NCBI GenBank assembly: GCA_036645575.1
Contig: JAVXNW010000070.1
Span: forward strand, 1 to 13,511
Direction: 5' to 3'
DNA length: 13,511 bases
From: JAVXNW01 sp036645575
GTDB lineage: Bacteria > Bacillota > Clostridia > Christensenellales > Aristaeellaceae
A program made the translations under genes and the position numbers. Position 1 is the first letter of the stretch. Each line of letters begins with the position of its first letter. This document shows, piece by piece, positions 6,470-13,244 of this stretch. The notes beneath the pieces are model-generated. The model was not told the DNA's origin. It made no database searches and worked only from the letters and a program-made list of their open reading frames with translations.

Positions 6470-7660
6470 TTAGACCTTCTTAACGAACGCGGGATCGGCC
6501 GTCGCCGGATCGTGCAGGAAGTAGCCGCAGTCATGCTCCTTGAGCTCCTCGTAGGTGGGCCAGGTGGCAATGACTTCCTTCTCAGGGTAGAACAGCGCGG
6601 TCTGCTTCATGACTTCCAGGGCGCCGGACAGGTGGCGGCCAACGCGGTACCACATGGGCTCGCCAATCTCGATGTCATAGGGCACGTAAGTCAGGCCGTG
6701 CGCCGCCGCAACAGCCAAGAATTCATCCTTGCCGGTGGTCAGAAGGTCCACCGTCATGGGACCTACGACGCGGTCGATGAAGGGTTCCGGGGTCTCCATG
6801 AGCACGGCCAGCGTGTCGCTGTAGTCGCCCCACTCGCGGTGGCTCAGGCCCTTCAGGCTCTTGGGCGAGGCTTCGCACTTCATGTCGAAGTTGTTTGCCG
6901 TCAGGTTCATCGACGCCATCATCGCGATGTCGAGCGCCCTGTCATGCGCAACATAGGTGCCCACGACCGGGTACATGATCGACGCCTCGTGAATGTCGAT
7001 CGACAGATCGATCTTGTTCTGGCGGATGAACTCCATGAGGGCGAAACTCGCGCGCTCGGTCAGCGTGCCGTCGGGACGGCCGGGGAACGTGCGGTTGAAG
7101 TTGCGGATGTCCTGGTAGGCCAACTGCTGTCCGGACGGATAGTTCACATACGTGAAGGGATCCGGCCACTGATCCAGCGGGTTGGTGCCGCGGTCGCCGA
7201 TCTTGAACTGCGCCGCACCCCACGTGGTGGGTATGGAGTAGAACTTCGGATAGGCGTTGCCCAGCACGCCACAGGTGGACGCGCTGCGGTTGGACTGCGG
7301 AATGACGTACACCACGCCCTTTTCCACCTGAATGTTCTCCATGAGAATGTAGGCGGAAAGGCTCGATGCCGGCTCATAGGGGTGCGGGTTGGCCGCGTAC
7401 AGGACGCTGCCACCGGGAACGCCCGAGTCGAACACAAAGATCGGGGTGTCCATGTAGGTGCCCTTGAGGCTGGGCAGGTAATCAGACAACATCTCCATGC
7501 CGGTCAGCGCATCTGACGCGACAAAGGTTTCCTCGTAGTGACGTAGCTCGTAAAACTCCCGCCCGCCCAGGAAGGCCACGACCAGCACAAGTGCCAGCAC
7601 AATGATCTTCACATAGACAGGGGTGGGCCGGAGTAAAGCGTTTGATTTCGTTTGGCTCAT
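6470..7660 (-). CDS. Membrane-anchored AstE/AspA-like (M14-fold) zinc hydrolase
   Basis: 396 aa. A single N-terminal membrane helix (~16-33) precedes a domain with the layout of succinylglutamate desuccinylase/aspartoacylase and M14 carboxypeptidases. The HxxE zinc motif is NPHPYEP (His93, Glu96), then SNRSA (124-128), NFNRTFPG (187-194, matching the substrate-binding D/N-x-N-R-x-F-P-G motif), the third zinc ligand in DIHEAS (His224), and the putative catalytic Glu289 in LMETPEP. All expected metal and catalytic residues therefore appear present. With no cytoplasmic N-terminal signal other than the anchor, the catalytic domain probably faces outward. The family cleaves C-terminal residues or N-acyl amino acids; an acyl- or gamma-glutamyl-amino acid substrate is inferred from the pgs context. 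Its ATG follows GGAGG by 9 nt and lies 18 nt after the 57-residue protein's stop. Confidence 0.82.
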   Translation of the reverse strand: MSQTKSNALLRPTPVYVKIIVLALVLVVAFLGGREFYELRHYEETFVASDALTGMEMLSDYLPSLKGTYMDTPIFVFDSGVPGGSVLYAANPHPYEPASSLSAYILMENIQVEKGVVYVIPQSNRSASTCGVLGNAYPKFYSIPTTWGAAQFKIGDRGTNPLDQWPDPFTYVNYPSGQQLAYQDIRNFNRTFPGRPDGTLTERASFALMEFIRQNKIDLSIDIHEASIMYPVVGTYVAHDRALDIAMMASMNLTANNFDMKCEASPKSLKGLSHREWGDYSDTLAVLMETPEPFIDRVVGPMTVDLLTTGKDEFLAVAAAHGLTYVPYDIEIGEPMWYRVGRHLSGALEVMKQTALFYPEKEVIATWPTYEELKEHDCGYFLHDPATADPAFVKKV

Positions 7661-7678
7661 TACTTTATTCCTCCAGTC

Positions 7679-7852
7679 CTATTTAATGTAGAGTACGCGC
7701 AGCAGAAACGGAATCAGGCAGTAGGCGTAGACGATGTCGTACACGATGCCCTGGCGCTTCTCTCGTTTGAACAGACCCTTAATCATGAACAGGCCGATGA
7801 TACCAGCAAGTACAAAATACGTGTACCTGATGATTTGCTCCATTAATACCAT
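7679..7852 (-). CDS. 57-residue membrane protein between permease and zinc hydrolase
   Basis: A small protein with two hydrophobic stretches (residues ~9-25 and ~38-54) separated by a basic segment (KGLFKREKRQG), giving a likely helical hairpin. I do not recognise the family. The ATG at 7852 has AGGAGGG 6 nt upstream, and the ATG is 14 nt after the permease stop. A second in-frame ATG three codons later is preceded only by weaker sequence. The tight spacing to both neighbours and the good ribosome site argue that it is real. By position it could be an accessory subunit of the permease, much as small membrane proteins accompany large transporter subunits elsewhere, but this is inference. Confidence 0.75.
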   Translation of the reverse strand: MVLMEQIIRYTYFVLAGIIGLFMIKGLFKREKRQGIVYDIVYAYCLIPFLLRVLYIK

Positions 7853-7866
7853 GTTGCACCCTCCTT

Positions 7867-9165
7867 CTAGATCAAGAACGCGAACTTGCCCGGGAAGATC
7901 AGCATGATCAACGCGATTCCGCCAAGCACCAGGCAAGGCAGCGCGATCTGCATGAGGAACGAGCCGTAACTGCCCTCATAGCCAACCGTCTCGCAAGTAA
8001 TGCGTCCGACGATTCTCGACGGCGGCAAGCAGTCGCCGATGGGGAACATGAGGCTCATCGCCGCCGCGCACACCGTGGTGTTCAGGCCTGCAGTGTTGAA
8101 CATGAAGATCAGCGGCGTTGCGATGACGATCGCGCTGCCGTAGCTCATGCAGCCCTGCGAGAAAGGCGCGATGAGCAGAATGGTGCAGAAGATCCAGACC
8201 ATGGGCAGGGTGACAAAGGTGATGCCGATCAGGCCCTTGACGCCCGTGGCGGCCATGACGTTTTGCAGAACGCCGACGCTGATGACGGTTGCGACCAGCG
8301 GGAACACCTGCTCCATCGTCTTGCTCAGCACATTCCAGTAGCCCTTAAGGCCGATCTTGTTGGGGTTGCAGAGGACCGCAACCACGGTTGAGAGCACGAA
8401 GATCAGCGGAAGGCCCAATACCGGCATGTGGAAGGGGATGGTCATGGACAGCACGAGCAGCGTCACCATGAACAGAACCGGGATCAGGATGCGCGCCCAG
8501 TTCATCTTCTCGGGCGCTTCCGGCAGATCCTTCAGGATCGCTTCTTTGGACTGGCGCTTGGAGCCAAAGCCCAGGAAGATGATCGTGAAGACGCTGGTGA
8601 TCAAGATCGGGATCAGCAGCAGCCACTCAAAGCCGACGTAGGGCATATTGGCCTGCGCGGTCATGAGCATGGTCCACAGGTTGATGGGCGGCGCCGCGGC
8701 GCTCAGGATGGCGAAGATGAAGACGAAGGCTGCGGTCTTCTTGGAAGAAAGACCCATGTAGTGAACGACCGTGGCGACCAGGCCGCCCACGACGAACACC
8801 GACACACTGCCCGCGCCCGTGATGGCGCCGGGGATCAACATGAAGATTGCCATGAACGCCAGCAATATCCACTTGTTCTCAAACTTGTTGACAAGTTTTC
8901 GTGTGACGGCTGTCATTGCACCCGAATGGGAATAGACGTTCACAAACAATGACGCACACACAAATAAGATGGCCAGGTCGAGGTTGGTAAACAGGCCCTC
9001 AACCAAGATCCGGGGCGCAGAGTCGTTCCAACCATGCGCGACGCCGAAGCACATGCCCACGACGGCGCTAATCACCATCGAAAGCTCCGTGGACTTCAGG
9101 AAGATGCTGCTCAATACGAATGCAGCAACCATTGCGATCAGAATGATCGACGTGTCAAGATACAT
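7867..9165 (-). CDS. Polytopic ion-transporter-superfamily permease (DctM/dicarboxylate-carrier-like)
   Basis: 432 aa, about 10-12 membrane helices. The two halves each carry a Pro-Pro re-entrant-type motif, AAAPPINLW (156-164) and GDCLPPSR (377-384). A Gly/Ser-rich GAITGAGSVSVF segment (113-124) and an APFSQGCMSYGSAIVIATPL segment are also present. This two-fold arrangement is typical of the IT superfamily (TRAP large subunits, DcuC- and citrate-type carriers). No DctP solute-binding protein or recognisable DctQ is adjacent, so it is probably a stand-alone cation-coupled carrier, perhaps with the 57-residue protein. An acidic substrate (glutamate, gamma-glutamyl peptide or dicarboxylate) is inferred from context. 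The ATG at 9165 follows GGAGGGGG; the frame upstream of it runs through a hairpin and is not coding. Confidence 0.82.
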   Translation of the reverse strand: MYLDTSIILIAMVAAFVLSSIFLKSTELSMVISAVVGMCFGVAHGWNDSAPRILVEGLFTNLDLAILFVCASLFVNVYSHSGAMTAVTRKLVNKFENKWILLAFMAIFMLIPGAITGAGSVSVFVVGGLVATVVHYMGLSSKKTAAFVFIFAILSAAAPPINLWTMLMTAQANMPYVGFEWLLLIPILITSVFTIIFLGFGSKRQSKEAILKDLPEAPEKMNWARILIPVLFMVTLLVLSMTIPFHMPVLGLPLIFVLSTVVAVLCNPNKIGLKGYWNVLSKTMEQVFPLVATVISVGVLQNVMAATGVKGLIGITFVTLPMVWIFCTILLIAPFSQGCMSYGSAIVIATPLIFMFNTAGLNTTVCAAAMSLMFPIGDCLPPSRIVGRITCETVGYEGSYGSFLMQIALPCLVLGGIALIMLIFPGKFAFLI

Positions 9166-9185
9166 CAGATGCCCCCTCCAAACTA

Positions 9186-9245
9186 CGTTCTCTACGCGCC
9201 CCGTGGAAAGTGCGCGCTTAAGGCGCGCACCCCCACGGGAGAACG
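9186..9245 (-). promoter_or_regulatory. Long composite hairpin in the permease 5' leader
   Basis: Three nested inverted repeats share one axis: CGTTCTC (9186-9192) with GAGAACG (9239-9245), CCCGTGG (9200-9206) with CCACGGG (9233-9239, sharing base 9239 with the outer arm), and GTGCGCGC (9210-9217) with GCGCGCAC (9223-9230). The structure ends only about 8 nt before the GGAGGGGG ribosome site (about 9171-9178). It could shield the downstream cistron from exonucleases or gate translation. No U-tract follows, so it is not a simple terminator, and no named riboswitch is recognised. Confidence 0.6.
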
Positions 9246-9247
9246 GT

Positions 9248-9282
9248 ATTGTACCAATGGAAAACATTCACACGAACAGGCG
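9248..9282 (-). promoter_or_regulatory. Weak candidate internal promoter before the permease gene
   Basis: On the minus strand TACAAT (9248-9253) is a good -10, but the hexamer 17 nt upstream (TTCGTG, about 9271-9276) is a poor -35. It might add transcription of the permease-to-pgsW genes independently of the first gene. Confidence 0.25.
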
Positions 9283-9400
9283 GGTGGATTTTTCGCCCTT
9301 GCGAAGCCGGGAGGCGAAGCGCGAGCGCGCTACGCTGAGCAACGGCACCGCGCGGGTGAACCATCGCCCGACCGGGTTGCGTCAACGTTTGGGATCAGTA

Positions 9401-10000
9401 TTACTTTACAAAAGCAGTCTTCGAGAGTTCCGTAAAGTCGATCGCGTTGTCGATGATGGTCAGCGGGATGCCGAGTTCTTCCTTCAGCTTGTCAAAGCGG
9501 CCGTCGGAGTTGCCTTCCTTGACCACGATCATCCACTCCGCGGCGGGGCAGATCACGTCGATGCAGCGCTCGTTGGGGTTGGTTTCGATGTTGGAGCGCT
9601 TGTCCTTCTCGAGCAGAACCGCGACGACGGGCAGGTTGATTTCCTTGGCGGCGGCGACCATCGTCTCAAGACGGGCCACTTCGTCGTCGATCGTGATGCC
9701 GGACGCACCCAGACCTTTGTCGGTGGAACCAATGACGACGACCAGCGCGGAATAGGCGCGCTCTTTAAGGTCTTCGGCTACCGGCTCGGATTTGTAGAAA
9801 AAGTCGGTGTCCAGGGTGAGGGTCTTGGCCTGGCCAACCAGAAGGCGCGCCATTTTGCCGCCCGGGCCCTGACCTGCGTTGGTGATCAGAATGGGTGCGG
9901 TGTAGGTCTTGGCGGGATCGCCGGTCACGGCGGCAAACGCCTGCATCGGCAGGGCGGCGAGAAGGGCTACGAGCAGAACGACTGACAGAAACTTACGCAT
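9401..10000 (-). CDS. Secreted DUF6305-like protein, function unknown
   Basis: 199 aa. It has a classic signal peptide (residues 1-23, MRKFLSVVLLVALLAALPMQ then AFA, probable cleavage after AFA) and no other membrane segment, so it is exported as a soluble protein. The mature part is alpha/beta in character (strand-like stretches APILITNAGQ, ALVVVIGST, PVVAVLLEK and WMIVVKEG), with a Gly-rich NAGQGPGGKMARLL segment near its N-terminus and two Cys (in NERCIDVICPAAEW) that could form a disulfide. From memory it looks like the DUF6305 group; I cannot confirm. The ATG at 10000 has AGGAGG 8 nt upstream. It is the first gene of the minus-strand operon, with its own strong promoter and a ~230-nt leader. 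As a soluble exported protein it might bind the substrate of the downstream permease, which is inference. Confidence 0.72.
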   Translation of the reverse strand: MRKFLSVVLLVALLAALPMQAFAAVTGDPAKTYTAPILITNAGQGPGGKMARLLVGQAKTLTLDTDFFYKSEPVAEDLKERAYSALVVVIGSTDKGLGASGITIDDEVARLETMVAAAKEINLPVVAVLLEKDKRSNIETNPNERCIDVICPAAEWMIVVKEGNSDGRFDKLKEELGIPLTIIDNAIDFTELSKTAFVK

Positions 10001-10230
10001 GATGATTTCCTCCTTCGATTTTTTCCTTATGTGTCGCAATATACTTGCGGATTAACAAGGCACTTCCAATAGAGTAAGCCACGCGGTTCGGTTTTGGTTG
10101 TCGATTGTGATGACCTTGCCACACCTCGCTTCTGCCTGCAAGTCTTTGCGCACCGCCCCTGCGGTTGCGGCTTGCAGCCTCTGACGCCATCCCTTCCCGC
10201 TTGAGGAGGGGTTGTACAACCATCGCAAAC
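10001..10230 (-). promoter_or_regulatory. Long structured 5' leader of the DUF6305-to-pgsW operon
   Basis: About 225 nt lie between the predicted transcription start (near 10227) and the ATG at 10000, much more than a ribosome site needs. The RNA contains a complementary pair CTGCAAG/CUUGCAG flanking a CCGC...GCGG element, so it can fold. There is a minus-strand open frame of 89 codons here, but its codons and composition look non-coding and it overlaps the DUF6305 start. No known riboswitch or T-box signature is recognised, and no U-tract attenuator is seen. Confidence 0.4.
10210..10221. promoter_or_regulatory. 12-bp perfect palindrome just downstream of the operon promoter (candidate operator)
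   Basis: GGTTGTACAACC is a perfect 12-bp dyad beginning about 12 nt downstream of the -10 box, at roughly +6 to +17. This is a typical position for a repressor roadblock site. Which regulator would bind is unknown; the adjacent Lrp-type regulator is one candidate. Confidence 0.4.
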
Positions 10231-10233
10231 TGT

Positions 10234-10262
10234 ATTATAACAGAAACGATGGGATCAGACAA
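10234..10262 (-). promoter_or_regulatory. Promoter of the DUF6305-permease-hydrolase-pgsBCW operon
   Basis: On the minus strand TTGTCT (10257-10262) and a perfect TATAAT (10234-10239) are exactly 17 nt apart, with an extended -10 TG one base before TATAAT. The -35 lies 6 nt past the end of the upstream regulator gene. This is the best minus-strand promoter between the regulator and pgsW. Confidence 0.75.
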
Positions 10263-10268
10263 GTCCCT

Positions 10269-10715
10269 TTAGGTCGCCAACTCCGGGGTTCTCGCCTCGG
10301 TCACCGTGGAGAAGACGATCTGCGTATGGGTTCGGCCATACTGTTGAAGCTCTCCGACAAACGCGTCCAGCTCCTTGGTCGTGCGAAAACACGCTTTAAT
10401 GAACATGGAGTAGTCGCCCGTCACGTGGTGGCACTCCATCACGTTGGGCGCCTTGGCGATCTCCTGCGAAAATCGCTGCTTGTCGCCCGGCACCAAGCCA
10501 AGGCTCACGAAGGCGACGACGCCATAGCCCAGCATTTGAAGGTTCATCATCGGCTGATAGCCCGTGATGGCGCCTGCCTTCTCAAGGCGCATGAGCCGCG
10601 CGGTCACCGCAGGCGGCGACATAAACACCTGCGCGGCCAGCTGCTTGACGGGGCACCGGGCGTTTTTCTGAAGAAGGCTGATCAGGCGCAAATCCACCGC
10701 GTCAAACCCCTGCAT
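10269..10715 (-). CDS. Lrp/AsnC-family transcriptional regulator
   Basis: 148 aa, the usual length of Lrp/AsnC proteins. An N-terminal winged helix-turn-helix lies at residues ~6-52 (DLRLISLLQKNAR, VKQLAAQ, MSPPAVTARLMRLEKAGAITGY), followed by the RAM ligand-binding/oligomerisation domain at ~64-138, with the typical CHHVTGDYSMFIK stretch (95-107). Such regulators sense amino acids and often control the adjacent genes. Here the neighbours are a divergent aspartate ammonia-lyase and, downstream on the same strand, the pgs-type operon; both involve acidic amino acids, so Asp or Glu is a sensible guess for the effector. The ATG at 10715 has GGAGGG 7 nt upstream. Its promoter is at 10748-10776. 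Confidence 0.92.
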   Translation of the reverse strand: MQGFDAVDLRLISLLQKNARCPVKQLAAQVFMSPPAVTARLMRLEKAGAITGYQPMMNLQMLGYGVVAFVSLGLVPGDKQRFSQEIAKAPNVMECHHVTGDYSMFIKACFRTTKELDAFVGELQQYGRTHTQIVFSTVTEARTPELAT

Positions 10716-10747
10716 CGTCCATCCCTCCCGATTTGGCTTGTGTACCT

Positions 10748-10776
10748 ATTTTACCAAATAATCTACGATATGTCAG
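10748..10776 (-). promoter_or_regulatory. Promoter of the Lrp/AsnC regulator gene
   Basis: On the minus strand CTGACA (10771-10776) and TAAAAT (10748-10753) are 17 nt apart, about 33 nt upstream of the ATG. The surroundings are AT-rich, unlike the rest of the window. Confidence 0.7.
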
Positions 10777-10806
10777 TCTTTTGTCACCATAAATTTGAAC
10801 TTTTTC

Positions 10807-10862
10807 GTAAACAAGGTTATCGCCCCTGATAGTTTACAAAAACAGGTGTGACCACGCCTCAC
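10807..10862. promoter_or_regulatory. Dyad-rich segment in the divergent regulator/aspartase region
   Basis: Between the two divergent promoters lie GTAAAC and GTTTAC arms enclosing TATC/GATA (about 10807-10837), then GGTGTGA and CCTCACC (about 10844-10862), all inverted pairs. Lrp/AsnC proteins bind several degenerate dyads around divergent promoters, so these are candidate operator sites for autoregulation and aspartase control. No exact consensus match is claimed. Confidence 0.35.
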
Positions 10863-10892
10863 CTTATAAACCACGATAAATTGTGCGCCCCA

Positions 10893-10921
10893 TTGACGCA
10901 TTATACCCTTTCGGCTATGCT
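10893..10921 (+). promoter_or_regulatory. Promoter of the aspartate ammonia-lyase gene
   Basis: TTGACG (10893-10898) and TATGCT (10916-10921) with a 17-nt spacer, 20 nt upstream of the ATG at 10942. A GAGGTG ribosome site lies in between. Confidence 0.65.
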
Positions 10922-10941
10922 AGCAGTGAGGTGTATATATC

Positions 10942-12345
10942 ATGATAACGCGAATTGAAAAGGACTCGGTAGGCACTATGGAGGTTCCGGCGACGGCATA
11001 CTACGGTGTACAGTCGCAGCGCGGCCGGGAGAACTTCCCGATTACCGGACGGACGATGCATCCCATCCTGATCGACAACATCGTGCGCATCAAGAAGGCA
11101 GCGGCCCAGGCCAACCTTCAGGCGCACACGCTGGATTTGACGGTCGCCCAAGCGATCATGAACGCCTGCGACGAGATTTTGGCCGGGGCGCTGCGCGATC
11201 AGTTCATTGTGGACTGCATCCAGGGCGGCGCGGGCACGTCGGCTAACATGAACGCAAACGAGGTCATCGCCAACCGCGCGCTCGAGCTCTTGGGGGAGAC
11301 CAAGGGCGACTATCAGCGCGTGCACCCGAACGACCACGTCAACCTTGGTCAGTCGACCAACGACGTATACCCCACGGCGGGCAAGCTGACCGTGTACATG
11401 CTGATCAGCGGACTGCTTACGTCGCTTAACAAATTGTGCGATACGCTGCACGCAAAGGCCGTCGAATTTGACGATGTGATCAAGATGGGGCGCACGCAGC
11501 TCGAGGACGCGGTGCCGATGCGCTTGGGTCAAGAGTTTGCCGCGTATGAAGCGATGCTAAGGCGCGACATCAAGCGCATTGAGACGGCGCGCGAGTCGAT
11601 GGCGGTCATCAACCTGGGCGCCACCGCGATTGGCACGGCGATCAACGCAAGTCCGCTGTACCTCAAGTACGTGGTTCCGATCCTGAGCGAGATCACCGGC
11701 ATTGCGCTTACGCGCTCGGCCGACATGATCGACGGCACCCAGAACACCGATTGCTTCACCTATATGTCGGGAACGCTCAAGACCTGCGCGCTGGATCTTT
11801 CGAAGATCGCCAACGACCTGCGCCTGCTGTCGAGCGGACCCAAGACCGGCATTGGCGAGATCGTGCTGCCCGCGCGGCAGAACGGCTCCTCGATCATGCC
11901 GGGCAAGATCAACCCGGTCATCCCGGAAGTGGTCAATCAGGTCACCTTCAAGGTGGTCGGAAACGACGTCACGATCTCGATGGCGTCCGAGGCGGGTCAG
12001 TTGGAGCTGAACGCGTTTGAGCCGGTCATGCTGTGCTGCCTATTTGAGTCGATTGAGACGATGCAGCACGCGATTGACACGCTTGAGGAGAACTGCGTAT
12101 CGGGCATCACGGCCAACCGCGAGCGCTGCCTCACGCTGGTTCGCTCGAGCGCAGGCATCATCACGGTGCTGTGCCCGGTGCTGGGCTACGCCAAGGCGGC
12201 GGCCATTGCCAAGGAATCGCTTGCGACCGGCGCGTCGGTGTACGACATCGTGTGCCGTTCGGCGAATCTTTCGCCCGAGGAGGTCAACGAGCTGCTCGAC
12301 CTGCGCGCGATGACCGAGGTCCCGGCGGAGACGCCCGCCGTCTAA
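10942..12345 (+). CDS. aspA: Aspartate ammonia-lyase (aspartase)
   Basis: 467 aa, full length for the aspartase/fumarase superfamily. It catalyses L-aspartate to fumarate plus ammonium in the cytoplasm. Conserved blocks are in order: AYYGVQSQRGRENFPITG (20-36), GGAGTSANMNANEVIANRAL (95-114), RVHPNDHVNLGQSTNDVYPT (126-145) and the family signature GSSIMPGKINPV (315-326), with the catalytic serine in the SS pair. The sequence NPVIPEVVNQV after the signature and the AYYG/ENFPI start favour aspartase over class II fumarase. It is a single-gene transcription unit with its own promoter and a U-tract terminator, divergent from the Lrp-type regulator. The enzyme would let the cell ferment or nitrogen-mine aspartate. 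The last ~10 residues are a non-conserved Pro/Ala/Glu tail. Confidence 0.94.
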   Translation: MITRIEKDSVGTMEVPATAYYGVQSQRGRENFPITGRTMHPILIDNIVRIKKAAAQANLQAHTLDLTVAQAIMNACDEILAGALRDQFIVDCIQGGAGTSANMNANEVIANRALELLGETKGDYQRVHPNDHVNLGQSTNDVYPTAGKLTVYMLISGLLTSLNKLCDTLHAKAVEFDDVIKMGRTQLEDAVPMRLGQEFAAYEAMLRRDIKRIETARESMAVINLGATAIGTAINASPLYLKYVVPILSEITGIALTRSADMIDGTQNTDCFTYMSGTLKTCALDLSKIANDLRLLSSGPKTGIGEIVLPARQNGSSIMPGKINPVIPEVVNQVTFKVVGNDVTISMASEAGQLELNAFEPVMLCCLFESIETMQHAIDTLEENCVSGITANRERCLTLVRSSAGIITVLCPVLGYAKAAAIAKESLATGASVYDIVCRSANLSPEEVNELLDLRAMTEVPAETPAV

Positions 12346-12363
12346 AGAACTGAACTGTCCGAG

Positions 12364-12397
12364 TCCCCCGATAGCGCCGCTGTCGGGGGGCTTTTTT
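12364..12397 (+). terminator. Rho-independent terminator of the aspartase gene
   Basis: CCCCCGATAGC (12365-12375) pairs with GCTGTCGGGGG (12379-12389), one G-U pair included, followed by GC and six T residues (12392-12397). It starts about 20 nt after the stop codon. Confidence 0.92.
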
Positions 12398-12401
12398 GCC
12401 C

Positions 12402-12430
12402 TTGCGCGCAGGCGCGCAATTTGCTACAAT
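12402..12430 (+). promoter_or_regulatory. Promoter of the exodeoxyribonuclease III gene, overlapping an 18-bp near-palindrome
   Basis: TACAAT (12425-12430) with an extended TG one base upstream is a good -10; the hexamer 17 nt upstream (TTGCGC, 12402-12407) is only a partial -35. TTGCGCGC (12402-12409) and GCGCGCAA (12412-12419) form an inverted repeat around 2 nt that covers the -35 and spacer, a position where a bound protein would block RNA polymerase. Confidence 0.5.
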
Positions 12431-12462
12431 GGGCTATCGCAGTAGAAAGGCGGATTTTCCCC

Positions 12463-13215
12463 ATGAAATTGATCTCCTGGAACGTAAACGGCCTGCGCGC
12501 CTGCGCGACCAAGGGGTTTGAATCTTCGGTTGAGGCGCTGGACGCGGACGTCATCTGCCTTCAGGAAACCAAGATGCAGCCCGGTCAGCTCGAGCTTGCG
12601 CTGCCCGGCTACCACCAGTACTTCTTGGGCGCGGTCAAAAAGGGCTATTCGGGCACGGCGGTCCTCACGCGCGCGGAGCCGATCAGCGTTTGCCAAGGCA
12701 TCGGCCTTGAGGCGCACGATCAGGAAGGGCGCGTGCTCACGTGCGAGTACCCGGATTTTACCTTGGTCAACTGCTATACGCCCAACGCCCAGAACCAGCT
12801 CAAGCGCCTCGCGTATCGCCTCGAATGGGAGGACGCCTTTCGCGCGTACCTCATGCGCCTGGACGCGCGCAAGCCCGTGATCCTATGCGGCGATCTCAAC
12901 GTCGCGCACAAGGAGATCGACCTCAAAAACCCCAAGATCAACCACCAGAACGCCGGTTTTTCGGACGCTGAGCGGGAAAAACTCACGCAACTGCTGGATT
13001 CCGGCTTCATCGACAGCTTTCGCTACTTCTATCCCGACCTGACAGGCGCGTACAGCTGGTGGAGCTACCTGCGCAACGCGCGCGCCACCAACGCGGGCTG
13101 GCGCATCGACTACTTCCTCGTCTCGAAAAAACTCGCCCCCCGCATGGCGGGCGCAGCCATTCACCCCGAAATAGAGGGGTCCGACCACTGCCCCGTCGAA
13201 TTGACGCTGGATTAG
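12463..13215 (+). CDS. exoA: Exodeoxyribonuclease III / AP endonuclease (ExoA/Xth type)
   Basis: 250 aa, typical of ExoA. It cleaves DNA 5' of abasic sites in base-excision repair and has 3'-5' exonuclease/phosphatase activities, using Mg2+. The exonuclease-endonuclease-phosphatase fold residues are all visible: SWNVNGLR (Asn7, Asn9), LQETK (Glu35), VNCYTPN (Tyr105), CGDLNVAH (Asp144, Asn146), GWRIDYFL (Asp216) and the C-terminal SDHCPV (Asp241, His242). The ATG at 12463 has an AAAGGCGG ribosome site 9 nt upstream; the frame opens at 12421, but that segment contains the -10 box and is not coding. It is transcribed in the same direction as aspA but separated by that gene's terminator, so it is an independent unit. 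Confidence 0.95.
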   Translation: MKLISWNVNGLRACATKGFESSVEALDADVICLQETKMQPGQLELALPGYHQYFLGAVKKGYSGTAVLTRAEPISVCQGIGLEAHDQEGRVLTCEYPDFTLVNCYTPNAQNQLKRLAYRLEWEDAFRAYLMRLDARKPVILCGDLNVAHKEIDLKNPKINHQNAGFSDAEREKLTQLLDSGFIDSFRYFYPDLTGAYSWWSYLRNARATNAGWRIDYFLVSKKLAPRMAGAAIHPEIEGSDHCPVELTLD

Positions 13216-13244
13216 CGCGGGGGAGGGGCGCGGGGGCACTTTAG

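Noticed and set aside
9993..10262. Minus-strand 89-codon frame between the regulator and the DUF6305-like gene.
   Set aside because: It starts at the -35 box, overlaps the next gene's start and signal peptide in another frame, and has a Gln/Arg/Asn-rich composition with no ribosome site.
10942..12345. Class II fumarase as the identity of the superfamily lyase.
   Set aside because: The start region and the NPVIPEVVNQV stretch after the signature are of aspartase type. Fumarase C usually continues differently after GSSIMPGKVNPT.
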